Shown in pieces: positions 29,301 to 44,300 of a stretch of DNA of 64,000 nt (position 1 is the stretch's first letter; each line of letters opens with the position of its first letter). The position numbers and the translations under genes were made by a program. The stretch lies in assembly GCA_013398955.1 (NCBI GenBank), contig VWPU01009582.1, positions 186,001-250,000 of the forward strand, in the 5' to 3' direction. This stretch comes from Callaeas wilsoni. Lineage: Eukaryota; Chordata; Aves; Passeriformes; Callaeidae. The notes under the pieces were generated by a model. That model ran no database searches and had not been told where the DNA came from. It was given only the letters and a program-made list of their open reading frames with translations.

Positions 29301-32300
29301 ATCAGGAGTTAGAAAAAACAGGCAAATAGCTCAATGGGAAATCCAGAATCCACCATGAAAGACAAAGATTAAAACACACTAGCACCGCTTGACAATCTTC
29401 ACTGTCTTTCTATCTCCTTTAGTACCAATAACTGCATTAGTAGGTATCCTAGTCTAAGCACTAAAAAGGGAACAGTCATAAAACTGAAGGGGAAACAGGA
29501 ACAACTTTGGGATTTGGGGTACACTAGATGCGGCATGATTAAGTTCACCTTGTGATAAAACCTTTGCATTCTTCATTTTTGAGCTTTAGCACAACTGGAT
29601 CATCAATAGTTCATTTAGCAATCCTAATGGTGCAGAGTTTCAGCCTTCAAGTGCCCATACTGGGCCTCAGAAACACCAGAGCAGGATGCATTTCATTTGG
29701 CTCCAAAACTGTGACTGGCACCTACTATGAAAATTTTTTCTGGTTTCAATTGTACTTACTGAAGCTTGAATCTGATTATAGTTTCATTTTATAAAAGGGT
29801 ACAACATACGACATGCTTAAACATAAAAGCAAATGTTTCATAGACTGTTAGGGTTACAATAGATACTAAGAGCTTATCACATTCTTCTTTGAAAACCACA
29901 CTTTAATTATGTTAGCTTGGTCCTTATTTCAAACAAAAATTACCTCAATTGTTTCTGTGGGCCTTGTTAGCCTTTCCATAAAAGAAATGAGATTCAGCCA
30001 AATAGTTACACAACTATTCTTGCATACTTTCCCCTGACTATTTTAACAAATATGCAAACTCCACTAAACCCTCAACCTGGTTTTTTTTCTTTATTTGTTT
30101 AATGAGAAAGGTCTTCCTCCAGATGTTTTTCACTATCTGTTGAGGATGCTTGTGAGGCATAGGATCAGATTCCAGTTTGGTTTTTCTACAGAAGATGTTT
30201 TTCTAGTGTTATCATTTGAATTTTTTTGCCAGTTGAAGAAAAATGAGAAGGATGCAAGTTCTTGTACGTAAAGTCACCTTAAATGTATTGCAAAGGGCCA
30301 GTTTTACATAACTAGTAAACCAAATTCCATGAAACAAACATTATGTAAGAACACTGCAGTTTCTTAATCATGAGTTTACCTTCCTCTTATCTGTTGTCTA
30401 GATGACCACTTATTCCCTTGGAATGCTTTCCTGTAGCTATTGTAACACACAGTAGTTTCACTGTTTTGTTTCCACTGACAATGCAAACCCAAATTTTTGT
30501 CAGCAGTAGAAGCACACATAAATAACAACATTATTCTTGTATCAATTTTTTTTTTAAAAGGCCTAAGAAGTATACTTTTCCTATTTAGACTGTCTCTGGA
30601 GGCTTCTTTAATAACCTGCACCTGCATATTGAACACTCTGCACAAGTAGATAAGGAAAGAAACTTCTCCTGCCTTTTCAGTGCCAAACAGCCAAGAAGGT
30701 AGTCGGTCAAATAAATTTATTAACAAAATAATGATTGGTTATTACTTACATTGTACTGCATATGATGCCAGGACTACAGCAGAATTAATGGGGCATGACA
30801 ACCTGGAAAGGAAAGGAAAAAATTTTATTTAGACATAAGCTGTATATACGCCTTATTAAAACTGTCTCGCAATTAGTTGGTATGTGAAGACTAATTTTTT
30901 TTCAAAGAGTATCTGATTTTTTCTTACTAAGTTTGATTCTTAAAGCTCAGTACAACTGGATATTAAACAGCTCCTTAAGTGAATGGAAGTAACTAATTGG
31001 AAAAGGACATGCTCAAATTCTTGCTGGATGCTTATTCAGGGAAGAAAAAGGAGAAGAGATTTTTATGGGGCTCTGGACATTAATAGTTGCATTCTGGTGT
31101 GTTTAAAACTAGACACAAACACTAAAATTAGCCAACTGCCAAGCACAAAGACAGCTCTGATCTGACGACCAAAACTGACTCTATAGAAGAAAAAAGCCAA
31201 CACCTGTGGGCAACTGACATTTGGCAGCAAATATTTGGACCATGTTTTCCTTTTTATTTTTATTTTAATGTACAAACACACAGAAATCGCAGCCAAAGAA
31301 ACCACTGGGTATATGCCCACCATATAGGTAATACAACTCTGAAATAATGAGAAATGATAGTATGAACTTCCCTTTGCTACTGCCTCCTGATTACTGCACT
31401 ACATAGTGGGTCCCCAGGTTTGGAATTCCATGCCTGGCACACTAAGCCTTGCATAAATATCTCTGTGGCTGATGTTGTGCCTGTTGACACACAGCATCTC
31501 CTACAGATCATTCACAACAGACTTCTAGGCTGTTCTTAATAACTGAGCTATGTGACAAATTGTAACATTTCCTAGCAATGTGATTTTCCTTTAAAGTAAT
31601 GTTTTACAAGGCATATTTTTGGGATAATTGGAATAATCAGTTGGGATAATTTTACAGCAACGATATCCCCAGGTAAAAGGCTTTTTAATTTTACTTTAAA
31701 AACAATGATAGAGAAACTGAAGATTCTTCTTATTACCTTCCTTCTGCAATATCAGTCTTCAACTGCAGAAAGAATAAATGCCTAGAAAAGATGTTTTTGG
31801 AAAAGAAACATGCATTTATTTTTAAATGGTATGATTTAAATAGCTACATATATTAGTATTATTTCATTAGATTTCCCAGCAAACTATACAAACAGATGAA
31901 CAAATATTAGTGGCATTTACAAATATGCAATCATCCACCCACTCACTCTCACAACATTTTTAAGGATCTCTGGCAGTCTCTACTGCAATTCTAGGGCCAC
32001 AGTATTAATGTCGCAATTAACACTACAAAAACCAAACCACTACTGAACTGGGTTCTTTTTCTCCCCGGAATACTAATTTTGAATGCAACTTTAAAAAAAA
32101 AAAAATTTGAAAAAGGCAAAACACCCCAAATCTCAATCAACGTTGACTGTGAAAGTCTATCTTGGAGTTACTCAGCAGAGGATGAGATGTTTCTCTAGCA
32201 GCATATGCTGAGAAAAAGCTCTTAAACAATTTTCCAAGAGCAGTTCAGTCTTCCCCTCATTAGTGTGTTTGACAATGTTAGTTTATACTGAAGAGTGGGC

Positions 32301-35300
32301 ATGTGAAGAACCTTAAAGAGCAGATTTTAGAATAATTTCAGTTTTAAACTGCAGAACAGCTTAAAACTGCATGATTAACAAATACCAAAACAGGTCAAAA
32401 GCTAAGTTTTCTACAAGAAATATAATTTCACATGTTGTACTATTTATATTCCCAAGTCACTGAAATTAATAAGCAATGAAAGCGCTACAGAAATGCCAGA
32501 TTAATGGCCAGATTAATGTGTGCCTTCAAATTCTAAACTCCAAATTACAGGCACTGAACAAAACAAGTATTCAATTAAAGCCTTGTAACAAATTAATTGA
32601 AAATTGCTTATAATTCATGTACCCCACCACCCAAAAACTCAGAGATAGGTTAAAAAAGAAAACTTTAGAAGTCTACTGTAAACTGAAGCATTATACATCT
32701 TTGCATGTTACAAGGCATGGGCAAACTAGAAAACAAGAACTGTTATCTGTTCTTCCCAAAAAAAAAATAAACCCCACCCTCCCACACCCTCAGCATTAAA
32801 TCTACTACACATTTTCAAAACTGACTCAGTGTTGATACAAAACTTCTAAGATACATAGACCTAGGGCATGCAGACTCAAAAAAAAAAAAAGAATTCAAGA
32901 TGCAAATAAACTTACTTTTAAAACTTACATCTTTGTACTAACATACTCCAGCTGTATCTTGGAGTTGTAGGCTGTGTATATCAGAAACTAATCATCATGA
33001 GCATGGCATCAAGCTCTCCATTCAAAATGCACTCAATACCAAGAGTTATACAAGTTCATATAAGTAATAAAGCATAGTTTGCCAAGCTGCAGACATAGGC
33101 AAGACACATTCCTAGTTCATGGAAGCAAAAAGCAAACAGAAGTTACCTGGTTTCTTCTTGCTGAAGTGTGTTAGGATCAGGTATAAAAAACCTTACACGA
33201 AAATGAAGGGTGCAGGGAAAACTTCCTGCAATATTTTAGAAGAGCAAATCAATTTTTAGTTTAAAATTGAAAGAATCTAATATTTTCATTTCTATATTTA
33301 CAGAAAAATTACATGAACAACCACATAGAAATTTCATGTATTTTTTTCATGAAACTAAAAGAAACTATGAGAAGTCTCTCCTGATGTCCCAACACCAATT
33401 TTGAGAAGAAAATACTCTCAAATGTAGTAAGGCTTTCATTTAAAATATTTTGCAGATGCTACATTGCATAAAAGGCATTATTGAGCTTCCTTTGCCTCCT
33501 AAGTATTAGAAGAGAGAAAGGCACTAAATATATTTAAGGTTTCTCTGCTGGGACAACGCTCAGTTCTATCTTACATATAAATAGATTAAATTACAGAAGT
33601 TCAGCATGCTAATTTTGTGTATGAATTGAAATAAAAATGCATGATCTGTAGCACAAGGTAGACATGACAGTGCTGAAAAATATAGCTCAAGTGTCACAGC
33701 ATAAACTGGGACAGTGTCACTCAGTCCTCCGAAGCTGCCCTCTGGCCAGGATTATGCTGGCCAACCTGTCCTTCTTGGTAAGTATTCTTTGTTACCCAAA
33801 GCTGTAAAACACAAGACATACTAGAACAACAAATGCACTTGGAAGTGTGTGGCGGTGTATTTTTGGTTGGCTGTTTTTTAATGAAAATGCATAAATTTGG
33901 GGGTTCTTACTGGATGTGAGACAAGAAATTGCCAGAACCTACACATGAAACTGGCTATGTGTCCCTCAATCAAATCCCCTCTTCCTTTGCTTCCCTCAAT
34001 CAAATCCTCTCTTCCTCTGTTTCCTTCTAAGGAGGAATTCATGGGCTCCACAATATGACTACTGCTTTCATGGCTATCTAAGCATGCCTAACACTGCTCA
34101 GAAACCAGGTTCAGTTGCTATTATAGCATCAAAGTTTATGATCTGCCAGGTCTTATTTCCACTCAGGTAGGAGTAAGGAGGAGTAGAAGGATCTGCTGAA
34201 AAGACTGGCAGACAAAAGACTTATTCTTGAAGATCTACCATCTGGACAACATGCATTTGTTCTAGTCCTAAGAACATGATAAAAACAGAACTACAAAGTT
34301 ACAATCAAGATAGCAAAAACAAGTCTTACCTTTTAACTGTTTTCTAATAGGTTTGCTTGGTTCAAGCCATCGCTGTGAAATGAAAAACTATTAGAGGGAT
34401 TAAAAATATTTACAAATAAATACTTTCTTTATGTGCATGTGTGTGCATGTATATGTGTGTATACATACATGTGTATATATTTATACACACATATACATGC
34501 ACACACATTTATTATTAACTATACTTACAGGTGAATCTACTGAAGTCTCATTTTGCTGTAAACCAAAATATTCCTTCTCTGTCACACCCAACTGGTTATA
34601 GGTCATATCCAACAAAATCTGTCCAGTGTCTTGTTTCTGAAAACAAGAAAAGTTTAGAAGTGAAACCCTGAAACACTTATACATTTTAAGATACAATTAA
34701 TCTATATTAATTTGATTTTGGTTTTTTTCCTAGTGTAACTCATGAATAAAAATAGCTGCTAATTCATCAGTTCAAAGTTTTTCAGCAATAAGAACTTTAT
34801 TCTGATAACGGTTTAGGTTTCTTTCCAATGTACTTTAGACACATGAAATTTCCTAACATGAACAGACATGTATTCCAGCCCTTGATGTGGGTGCAGCAGA
34901 TTAATTGTAAGCAGACCACCTGTCCTTTGCCTGCAGTGGGAGCAATGCCCTTCTCCAGAGTGGCAGCCGGCAGGGATGGCTTGCAGACACGTGGGGCTGC
35001 TCTGGCCCTTGCTGTCACCACCACAGCAGCATGCTGTGCTTCCACATCAGCTAATAAAAGGCAAAGTAAGTATACACTAGGATGGGGGAAAAAACGGAGG
35101 AGGATGCCGTGATCCAGCCATAAAATCCCATGCTTCATTCTGCACTCTCACCTGCCCCTCAGCGTCCACAAGCTCAGCTGCCATTCAGCCACCCCATTGT
35201 CTGCCTAGATGTTCCCCATGACAGGAATCACAGAAGAACTGGTGCAACACGGTATCAAACAGGCAGCAGAGATCAGAAGTGCAAGGCTGGCGTAATTTCC

Positions 35301-38300
35301 CCCAAACCAAAAATGAATCTCCAAGCCATGGCATTGTGGAGGACAGATTAACCAACTTCTGCTAAAGAACACCGTGAACCAACTCTATTGAAAAACCCAC
35401 CAAACACGGAAAGAAAAGCAAAACCCCCTCAACAAGACTGCAATCTTAAATATGCTAATAAGTAATAGATAGCTTGCTGTATTGGGCTTGTGGGGCTAGA
35501 TTTTGGTAGCGGGGAGCCACCAGTGAAGAGATTCCCCTGCAACCCGTGGAGTCCCACAAGAGAGCCAGAGATCCACCTGCAGCCCGTGGAGGATCCCACG
35601 CCAGAGCAGGTGGATGCTTGAAAGGAGGCTGTGACCCACAGGAAGCCAGTGGTGGAACAGGCTCCTGGCAGGGACCTGCAGAACCATGAAGAGAGGAACC
35701 CACGCTGGAGCAGGTTTGCTGGTCGAACCCGTGACCCTGTGGGGACCCACGAAGGAGCAGGCAGTGCCTGAAGGAGGGCACCTCATGGAAGAGTGATCCA
35801 TACTGCAGCCATTTGTGGAGAACTGTCTCCCATGGGAGGGACCCCATGCCGGAGCAGGAGAAGGACTCCTCTCCCTGAGCAGGAGAAACAACCTGTGGCA
35901 AATTGACCAAAATTCACATTCTCTGTCTCCCTGTGCCACTGCAGGGGAGGAGGCAGAGCCTGGGAAGGAGGGATGAGTGGTGCAAAGGTGTTTTTCAGAT
36001 CTATTTTACATCTCATTCCACTCTGATTTTGTTTGTAATAAATTCAGTGATTATCCCCAAGCTCAGTTTGTTTTGCCTGCGACAGGATTTGGTGAGTGCG
36101 AAGATGTACGTCATCTTAGCTCTAGATTTTTATATACGGAATTGCTGGACAGAGGAAAAATCAGGCCAGTTTGCTTTTTTTAATTGAAAAAAAGAAAATA
36201 AAAACACCCTAAAGTTTCCTAATTAAAGATTTTTTCCAAATGTCTCTCTTAAAAGCAGAAATAATCTGCACACATAAAAATCCCCAATCCAAAAAAAACC
36301 AACCAACCAAACAGACAAAACTCCAACCAAACAAAAACTCAGAGAAAAATTATTCGAACTGCAAAAGACAAGCACTTTATTCTTGATCAAATTTTTTTAA
36401 AATTCAGCTCTGGTTTTATTAAGTTTCTTTCTGATTTCTTAAATTTCTTGATTTTCAAAAATAATCTCTTGAAACAAAGGACTTCATGTACAAGCACGAT
36501 ATTGACAACATTTCTGTGGTTGGCCCCAGTCTTGCTCAGTATGGAAGAGTGTTCACTTATAAGCTAATTCAATTCTTTGCTTAAACCTTTTTTATAATAG
36601 AAATTTTTTATAATAGTACAGTAAGTCCTGTTCAGAAGACAAATTTTTATTAATTTTAATAGGATACAACACTGCTGTGATTGACTGCTTTAAACAGCAA
36701 CATATTCCATAGTCTTCCAGTATCTCATAGGAGCATTCTTCCTATTTAAAAAGAAATTATCCATACGTGTACACAAGAGGGCCCTGTGGAAACAGCAGAT
36801 GCCACCCTCTGAAAAAAGGGCATTTCCTGACATCACTAAGTTCATCTTTAGCACTGACCATATTCATTTCCCCAGGGTTGGGTTTTCATAAGCAGAATGT
36901 TAAAACACTTTCAAGTGTCATCATGACACCTGCAGAACTCAGAAGCCTAACTGCACACCTATGGTGCACACTTTTGACAGCACCTAAATGAGCTCCTAAA
37001 GTTAAATTGTGACCAAAAGCAGTAATTACAGGGAATGGGATAGATAGTTTGATGAAAGAAGGTGTTCAGGAATATAAGGTTTCATTACAAATGGGGTAGG
37101 ACAAGACCACAGGGATAGATTCTTCTGCTGATTTTTGGGCTGAATTTCAACACTTCTTATTTCCTTTCATCCCCTTTCTTCACAACAGCATTATCTCCTA
37201 ATTCCTTTCTCGATTTCCATGCTTGCAGTCTTTCATCCCGATTCAGAAGTCTTCACCTTCTCTCTCCCCATCCCCTCACAATTGCATTCCTCCCTCTCCT
37301 CCAGAAATAGGAATTGTGAAGCCTTCTCATTGCTTCCCTGTAAAGACGAGCAAGCCCCTTGCTTCGACATTCTTGCTCAGCAGTCACAGTTCTCTCTTTG
37401 CAATGTTCCCATGGCTTTCCCACCCTTAAACCCAGCTGTTCAGCCAGCACTAGTCTCATCCACCTACACATCTATTTACTTCTCTTCTGCTTCTCCATAT
37501 TTCCTAGAAAAAAAAAAATTCCAGCACTACTTTTATGTGGTTCCAGTTCTTGCCCTCTGGTATAAAAAGCATAGTACTTTTTCCCAGTGCCTAGATCAAG
37601 CATCCAGTCAAGAAATCTAAGCTAAGCAAACAATATTATTTTAAATTGTTCAAGTCTTGTTAAAATTCGCAGTTATAAGGGACTTTGTTGTTTTTCAAGG
37701 AAATGTATATTTCCTTAACTTTGGCATTGCTTTGAGAAACACTTCAATTATTTTTCAGTCTATATACCTAAAAATGACCACACAGCTCACACTGTACAAT
37801 CTTAAATTTACTTTGAAAATTAACATTTTGAAACCTAGGTGTAAAGTGAGGCAGGCTAAGCATGTCATATCACCGCTTCTGGATTTTGACATCCATTCCA
37901 ATACAATTCATAGCCACAGCATATTCAAATATTACAATGTGTCAAGTGCTTTACAACACATCCTATTTTCACTCCCCTGTGCCATAGGAGGGCAAAAACC
38001 ACATGAACACTGCTTAGCTATACTGGGCATTAGAATCAAGTTCTCCTTAACCCTATCAACCATTAGAGCAAATATTTAAGACACTCCTAATTAAGCTCTT
38101 GCTTTTCTACAATGAAATTTTAAAAATTATGTATTTTCCTCACTAGCCTGCACTGCTATAATGACATAAGCTCTTAAGATAACTTTAAGAATTTAAAAGT
38201 TTTTACTGAAAAGAAACATTTTCAAGAAGTTTGCATGTTTCCAGCTGAAAAGAACTTTCCATTTATTTCACCTTCATGACATCTACCAATCCTTATTCTA

Positions 38301-41300
38301 AACTGTTAAAAGCTTTGCATCAACCACCTCATAACCACACTATTCACTTCCATTTAAATCTGTCTTCAAATCAATTACATCTTATGTTGGATAGGCCAAA
38401 AATTAATACTTAAAGCAGTCATAATTAACATCAATTACATTCTACCCATGCCACAACAAGTTCCTACAACATTTAGGGAATTTAAATTATTGAAATTCAA
38501 CTTCTAGTAAGTTAAACAATTGTGAAGAGAAAAAAGCCCTTCATTATATTTTAATGTCAAATACTGCCTAGAACCTGGGGTGATCAAGACTCACTGCCCT
38601 CAGAAATGCATAAACTTATGGTAAAATTGTTAGTTCCTTGGACTAGAGAGGTAAATATGCATGTAAAGTTCTTTACTTTGTTAACTTCTTCAAGGTCAGT
38701 GGTAGAAAGTGACAATTTAAGAGGAGAGTGCAATGTAAAGCATATCTCCCTGTCATCTGCAGAAGCTTTGCCCCCACTTTCTGCTAATGATAACCCCCCG
38801 GTTAAGCACCACCTAAGCTTTTGCAAATTCAGTCTCACTTCAGACAAAATACCCACTGCCCCTCATGTGCTGTTTGAGGTCATCCTTTCCTAATTTAGCC
38901 TGTAACACTCATTTGCAACAAACAGCCTGTGTCGTTTGGTCCTAAAAGATGCATGAGCTTGAACACAATGCTACCACTTTATTTTAATTTCCACAGTAAT
39001 TTTACACACAGCTAATTTGCTCTTCTGCTATCTCTGTCCTTTTCTCTTCCTGGAATTTATTTACCCACCTGATGCTCTTATTCAAGCGTGGAAGATTTTG
39101 TTCATCTAGAATAAACAGAACAGGCTCTTTCCTAAGGTCCAGTCTTCTGCAGAGCATCCTAGTTTTACTTTCTATGCCTGCCTGAGTGGAACTTCCCTCT
39201 TTTGTCTGCAGGTGGCCAGGGTGCACATGTGACATTCCCTGGAGGGTTGCCTCAATGCCAAGACTAACACTGTTAATATTTCCTTGACACTAGCTGAAGA
39301 TTCTTGCCTGCTGCATGAGAGCGCTCACCTTTTTCAGAACAGTAATACATGAGCAGCACATTCTGCAAACTGCCACTGTTCCCTATTGTTTGCAACTGAA
39401 AATCGAGCTTAAAAAAACATTACCTCATCTCATAAAAGCTATTAGTTTACACTACTGATTTCCCTCACTGCAATTACTCCTTGTTCAAGATAACCTGCTA
39501 CCTCATATTCCTGTATCTTTTTATTGTAAGGCCTCAAACTCAATATTTTTGAGTTTTTTGAAAAAGCTTCAAGACCAACACATTAATGAAATTTGACAGA
39601 CAGAAACTCCCTTTAATGTCCTTGCACTATTTAACATCTCATTTTCACCAAGACCTACAGCCACCTCCTCAGCCAACTCCCTGCCCATCCCATAATGCTT
39701 CTAGATTTCATACACTTTAGGGCAGTATTTTCCTATATAAAGGTCATACAAAATATTTATCCAAGGACAGAGTTTTAACCCACTGCATTTCCTCTGCCTC
39801 ACAAAATGATTTGAAACAAACATATATATGAGGTTAGTCATTTCAGTTCTGACTTTGGAAAAATCTCCCCTCCACTAATTCTTTCTTTCAGCATTTATTA
39901 TGAAGTCATGCCCCACAAAGAGCTAAGACTAACAAGCCTGCTGTAGGGCAGATCACTTTCTCACTGTCCTCAAAGGCATCATCAAATTTCATACTGTCTC
40001 ACTGCTTTCCAGTTGAGTATACTGACTTGTCTCAATATAAAACTAAATATTTGTTGCCAGCCTGAAATTTCATACAGCAGTTCTTTCAACATGCAGGGAC
40101 ACAGTAGCATTAAACCGTCTTGTATGATCAAACAGTACCAAGTAGGAAAACTTGGTGACAGAGATACAAAAACTCTGCATCATTGCATTTTCCTATGAGT
40201 GGTTTAAAATTATTAAACTCACACTCACAATCAAAAAGAACTTTTAACACATGTATCTCTGTCCATTATTTTAAATATACCAATAGTAATTTTAGGTGTT
40301 CATTTTAACAATCATATTCCTTCTCAAATACTGGAAGAAGAAAATTAGCTGAGGTGGAAGGGAAGGAAAAACATTCCTTACAATTCGAGCTTTAATTCAT
40401 GCAACTTTTTGAATTATTACAGCCTCATCATTTTAATCCTAGAAGGAAACACTATTACTAAAAGCCAACTAATCTAAAAGCAAAAATCAGAGGTAATGAG
40501 ACAAAAATATTAACTCAGATAGACAATGCAATTCAGAAGTGATCTGACACTGTCAGTTTTATCCCTTCTCAAAACTCAGTTTACCGGAGACATGCTTCTC
40601 AAGTGCTCATTCTTGCTACATAAGTCAAAGTAGAGCAAAACCAGAAAATTCCTGCATGTTTATATCAAAAGTTACAGACAAACTTGCATTATTGCACAAT
40701 GTAATATACATAATATAATAAATACCTTTTAAACACACATAAACATGGTATATGAGCAAATTCTGTATATATCAGAATGAGAGCTAACATTTTCCCCAGG
40801 TGAAAAGCCTACGCATTACAGTTTTAGAACAGAGGCGACATTAGGGACAGAGGTGAGTTAACCTTATCACAAAACTGAAACACCTGAAATTTATTGACAG
40901 GCTTTCAGAAAGCCTGGATATAATTAAAGTGCAACATTCAATACTAAATGCAGTCAAGTCTTTGTCTCAAATGTGGTTTTGAAAGAACATTTGCAGCTCT
41001 CAGCTTCCATGCACCTTCTCTTCTTTGCCTGGAGTTTGGACATGTTCCATCTAAGTGCTGAAACACCTAGAGGTGGAACACGAAAGGCCATTTCAGCCTT
41101 GCATAGTTAACATACATTTCTCTTTGGACTGTAAGCAAGGGAGTGGAATGTGTCTGTCTTTACTCCAATGTGAACTTTCTTGATAATGATGACCTAAAAC
41201 TAGCACACACCACAAGTTATACTGATGAACTCTTTCTGATACCATCAATACAAATTTCAGATTGACTGAACCTGTAGTATAAACACTTTTATTTAAAAGC

Positions 41301-44300
41301 ATTGAACAAAAAAGCCAATCACTTTGCTTCTCTGCCAAAGCAACAAGTCCAGGAGAAAAACAGCAGTGCTCTCTTGCAATTAAGTCTTTATTTACAGCTG
41401 GTCAGGATACCAATATTCTTTGATAAAAGGGATTAATAAGAACAAATTTTCAGAAAGGAAATTATGCAGCTATCTTCAAGTTTCTCAATAGATAGAAAGT
41501 TCCTCTGGTTATATCCATATGCAAAATCTATCTTCCCTTTTTCTTTGTCCAGTTTTAGGATACTTGGTTTTTATTCACTCTCCTACAGACAGAACCACTG
41601 AGAAAACCAAGTACCATCTGAAGTATCACTCGTCAGAATGATAAAGAAGAAAGAAACCTATAGGTATAGCTACGAAAGCGCCATGCCATTTGGTAACAAA
41701 ATTTGATGCAAATCAGCTCTGTGGGCTCTAAAAAGATCCTGTTCCTAGAGAATGAAAAGAAAGTTTTACCTCTATTCTCCCTGTTCTCTGAAAGATTCAG
41801 TATTTTGAGATACCATGTTCTACCATCATTTTAAAGATGTCAGTATTAGTCCAGAATTCCAAAATACAGAAGTTGTTCTCAGCGTTGTAAATTGAGACTA
41901 TTTAATCTATTATCTTTCTATTAACTATAAATCCACCCCATATTTTGTAGTTTTGAGCATATTTGCATTGTCAACAAGATAACCGAAATGACAACATAGG
42001 AATATCTATGTTTAAACTTGTACTAAATTTAAGTTTCTTCTTACCCATGATGTTTCTTTTCTTTAATGTTTTTCTATATAATCTCCTTACAACTTTGAAA
42101 GAAAAAAATCCTTTTTGAGTAAGAATTCTGTGTTCAGATAGCTGCTACATGACAAAGCAGTGCTCAGTTCTTCTCAGTCCATTGTCATTAGAATGGGAGA
42201 ACTGTCCAATTCCACTTATGCTATTAAATGGACAAAGGCCAAGCTTCAAGTATTCTGCTTTTCCACTTTTACTTTCTACTATTTGTTGATGAAAAATATA
42301 ATCCTGTCATAAGAACACTTACATATCTGTGAATATTAGCCTGATGATAGTTCCATGTGTAACACCTATCCAAACTTTGAGCCTTCACAGATCAGAACCA
42401 GGTACCACTAAAGCACAAACAGCCCTGAAAAATTCCCAACCTTAATTTCCCACTGATAATGTTGAAATTCTTTTAAAGAGAAAACACTACACTTTGTGTG
42501 TTAGAAGAGGTGATCCTGTTCAGGTCTAGTTCGCCAAACTCCAACAGAGGTGAAAAATTCAATATATTTCAGCAATAATTATAAAAGATGAGAAAGTTAA
42601 AAAAATAGAAAACATATTTACAATATCCACAAGACATAGTATGTCTTTTTATCCGTGTATCTTGTATCTACGTCTACGTCTAGTCACTTCAGAAAGTACC
42701 TTCATTTTAATAATGTACTACTACATTATTTAATACATTTCTGCTAATTTGTCTTCTGGACAATTATGCCATGTGATATGCATATTTAATTTCTTTAAAA
42801 TATGGAACTGTCAATTAACATGTTATCCAGAAATGAATTAAAAGGTGGAGAAAAACATCTTGATGCAAGAAGCAGTTTCTCTAAAGTAACACAGAAAGAC
42901 TTCACTAGTGGGAAAACTCTGTTCAGAGCAAAACTTACTGTCCTTCAGTACATGCCCAGCTGATTCCCAGACTGACCACAGACCCAAGTTATTCTTTGCT
43001 CACTGACACAACACTGAATTATGATGGCAATTAAAACAAACACACACTCTCAGAGTCAGGCAAAAACTTCACAAAGCTGAATTTTTCTGCTAATGTAAGC
43101 AGAACTTGGATACAAATTTTCTGCAGCTGGCTTGAAACTCTTTTGAAAAATGGACCTTATGACACTACTAGAGTGTGACAAAGCCTATTCTTAGGCTGAT
43201 ATCAAGGTTAGATAATCAGGAAGGACCATCCTCACAGAAAAGTGCAGCCTCCCTCATTAGCAGTATGACAGCTCAGTACTCAAAGAACATAAATCTTCTG
43301 CGAAACCTCTTCCTTTTCTCAGCCCATAACACAGCGGGGTAGCCACACTCCCTGCTTGTTTTAAGTAGAGCAATAATGAGTCCTCCATCACCCCTATGTG
43401 GTTCAGCATCACAGCTGCAGTAAAGGAGGCCCTTACAATTCCTGGATGAAGGAGGTAACCAGCAGTTATACCCTAGGGATACGCTGAGGGTAGGGGGAGA
43501 AGTTTCAGAGTTTCTAAAATTAATAGAATGGTTTTGGTTGGAAGGAACCTTAAAGATCATCTGGTTCCAGCTCCCCTACCATGGCCAGGGACACCTTCCA
43601 CTACTTCAAGTTGCTCAAAGCCCATCCAGCCTGGCCTTGAACACTTTCAAGAATGGGACATCTGCAGCTTCTCTGGGCAGCCCACTCCAGTACCTCACCA
43701 CCCTCACAGCAAAGAATTTCTTCCTAGTATCTCATCTAAATCTACCCTCTCTCAGTTGGAAGCTATTCCTCCCTTGCTCTATCACTACATGTCTTTGTAC
43801 AAAGTCCGTCTCCAGCTTTCTTTTAGGTACCAGAAGGCTGCTATAAGGTCTACGCAGTTCTTTCTCAATCGTTCCCATTTTCCACTCACTGCCTAAAGGA
43901 GGAAATCAGAAGCAAATTTCACTTGTATAGTGCTGAACTTCAGGTCAAGCACTAAATGTAAAGCTGTGTAAACATCTGTTTACAAAGAACAAACATACTA
44001 CTGTGCATGGATTTAAAAACATTTTGAATTCCTCATTTTATACAGATCCTTGTGCAGGGCAGGTGGCAGTTATGCCAGCTCACTGACAGACAAAGCAATT
44101 CCTGGGGCATTCTGGAGACAAACAATGGAAATTCTATACCAACGTGTTGCTCCTTCTCTTACCTACTCTCCTTCTACCCCACTCCCCAATATTACACACA
44201 TGTATGAATACATAGCATGCAAAATATATACTAAAATGAGACTAATTCTGTATATACTATGGTGAAAATAACCTTTTTAACCTATCAGATAATTAATATT

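Larger units (their letters stand above)
21890..30749 (-). other. PTPN3: PTPN3 intron between coding exons 6 and 7
   Basis: An 8.9-kb intron. It contains a CR1 3' fragment at 26.3 kb and an (AAAC)n run at about 24.17 kb. I found no nested gene. Confidence 0.85.

Noticed and set aside
35455..35939. Open frames of 151 and 147 codons on the minus strand
   Set aside because: They overlap each other inside the LTR fragment and run against its orientation. The composition of its tandem motif explains them.
37219..38079. Two plus-strand open frames of 133 and 140 codons in tandem
   Set aside because: They are low-complexity and hydrophobic, with no family resemblance, alternative overlapping frames and no splice or promoter context. 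They sit antisense within a PTPN3 intron.
43273..43896. Open frames of 95-122 codons near 43.5 kb
   Set aside because: The plus-strand ones fall within the CR1 3' untranslated copy. The minus-strand one is mostly in adjacent intron with no protein character.
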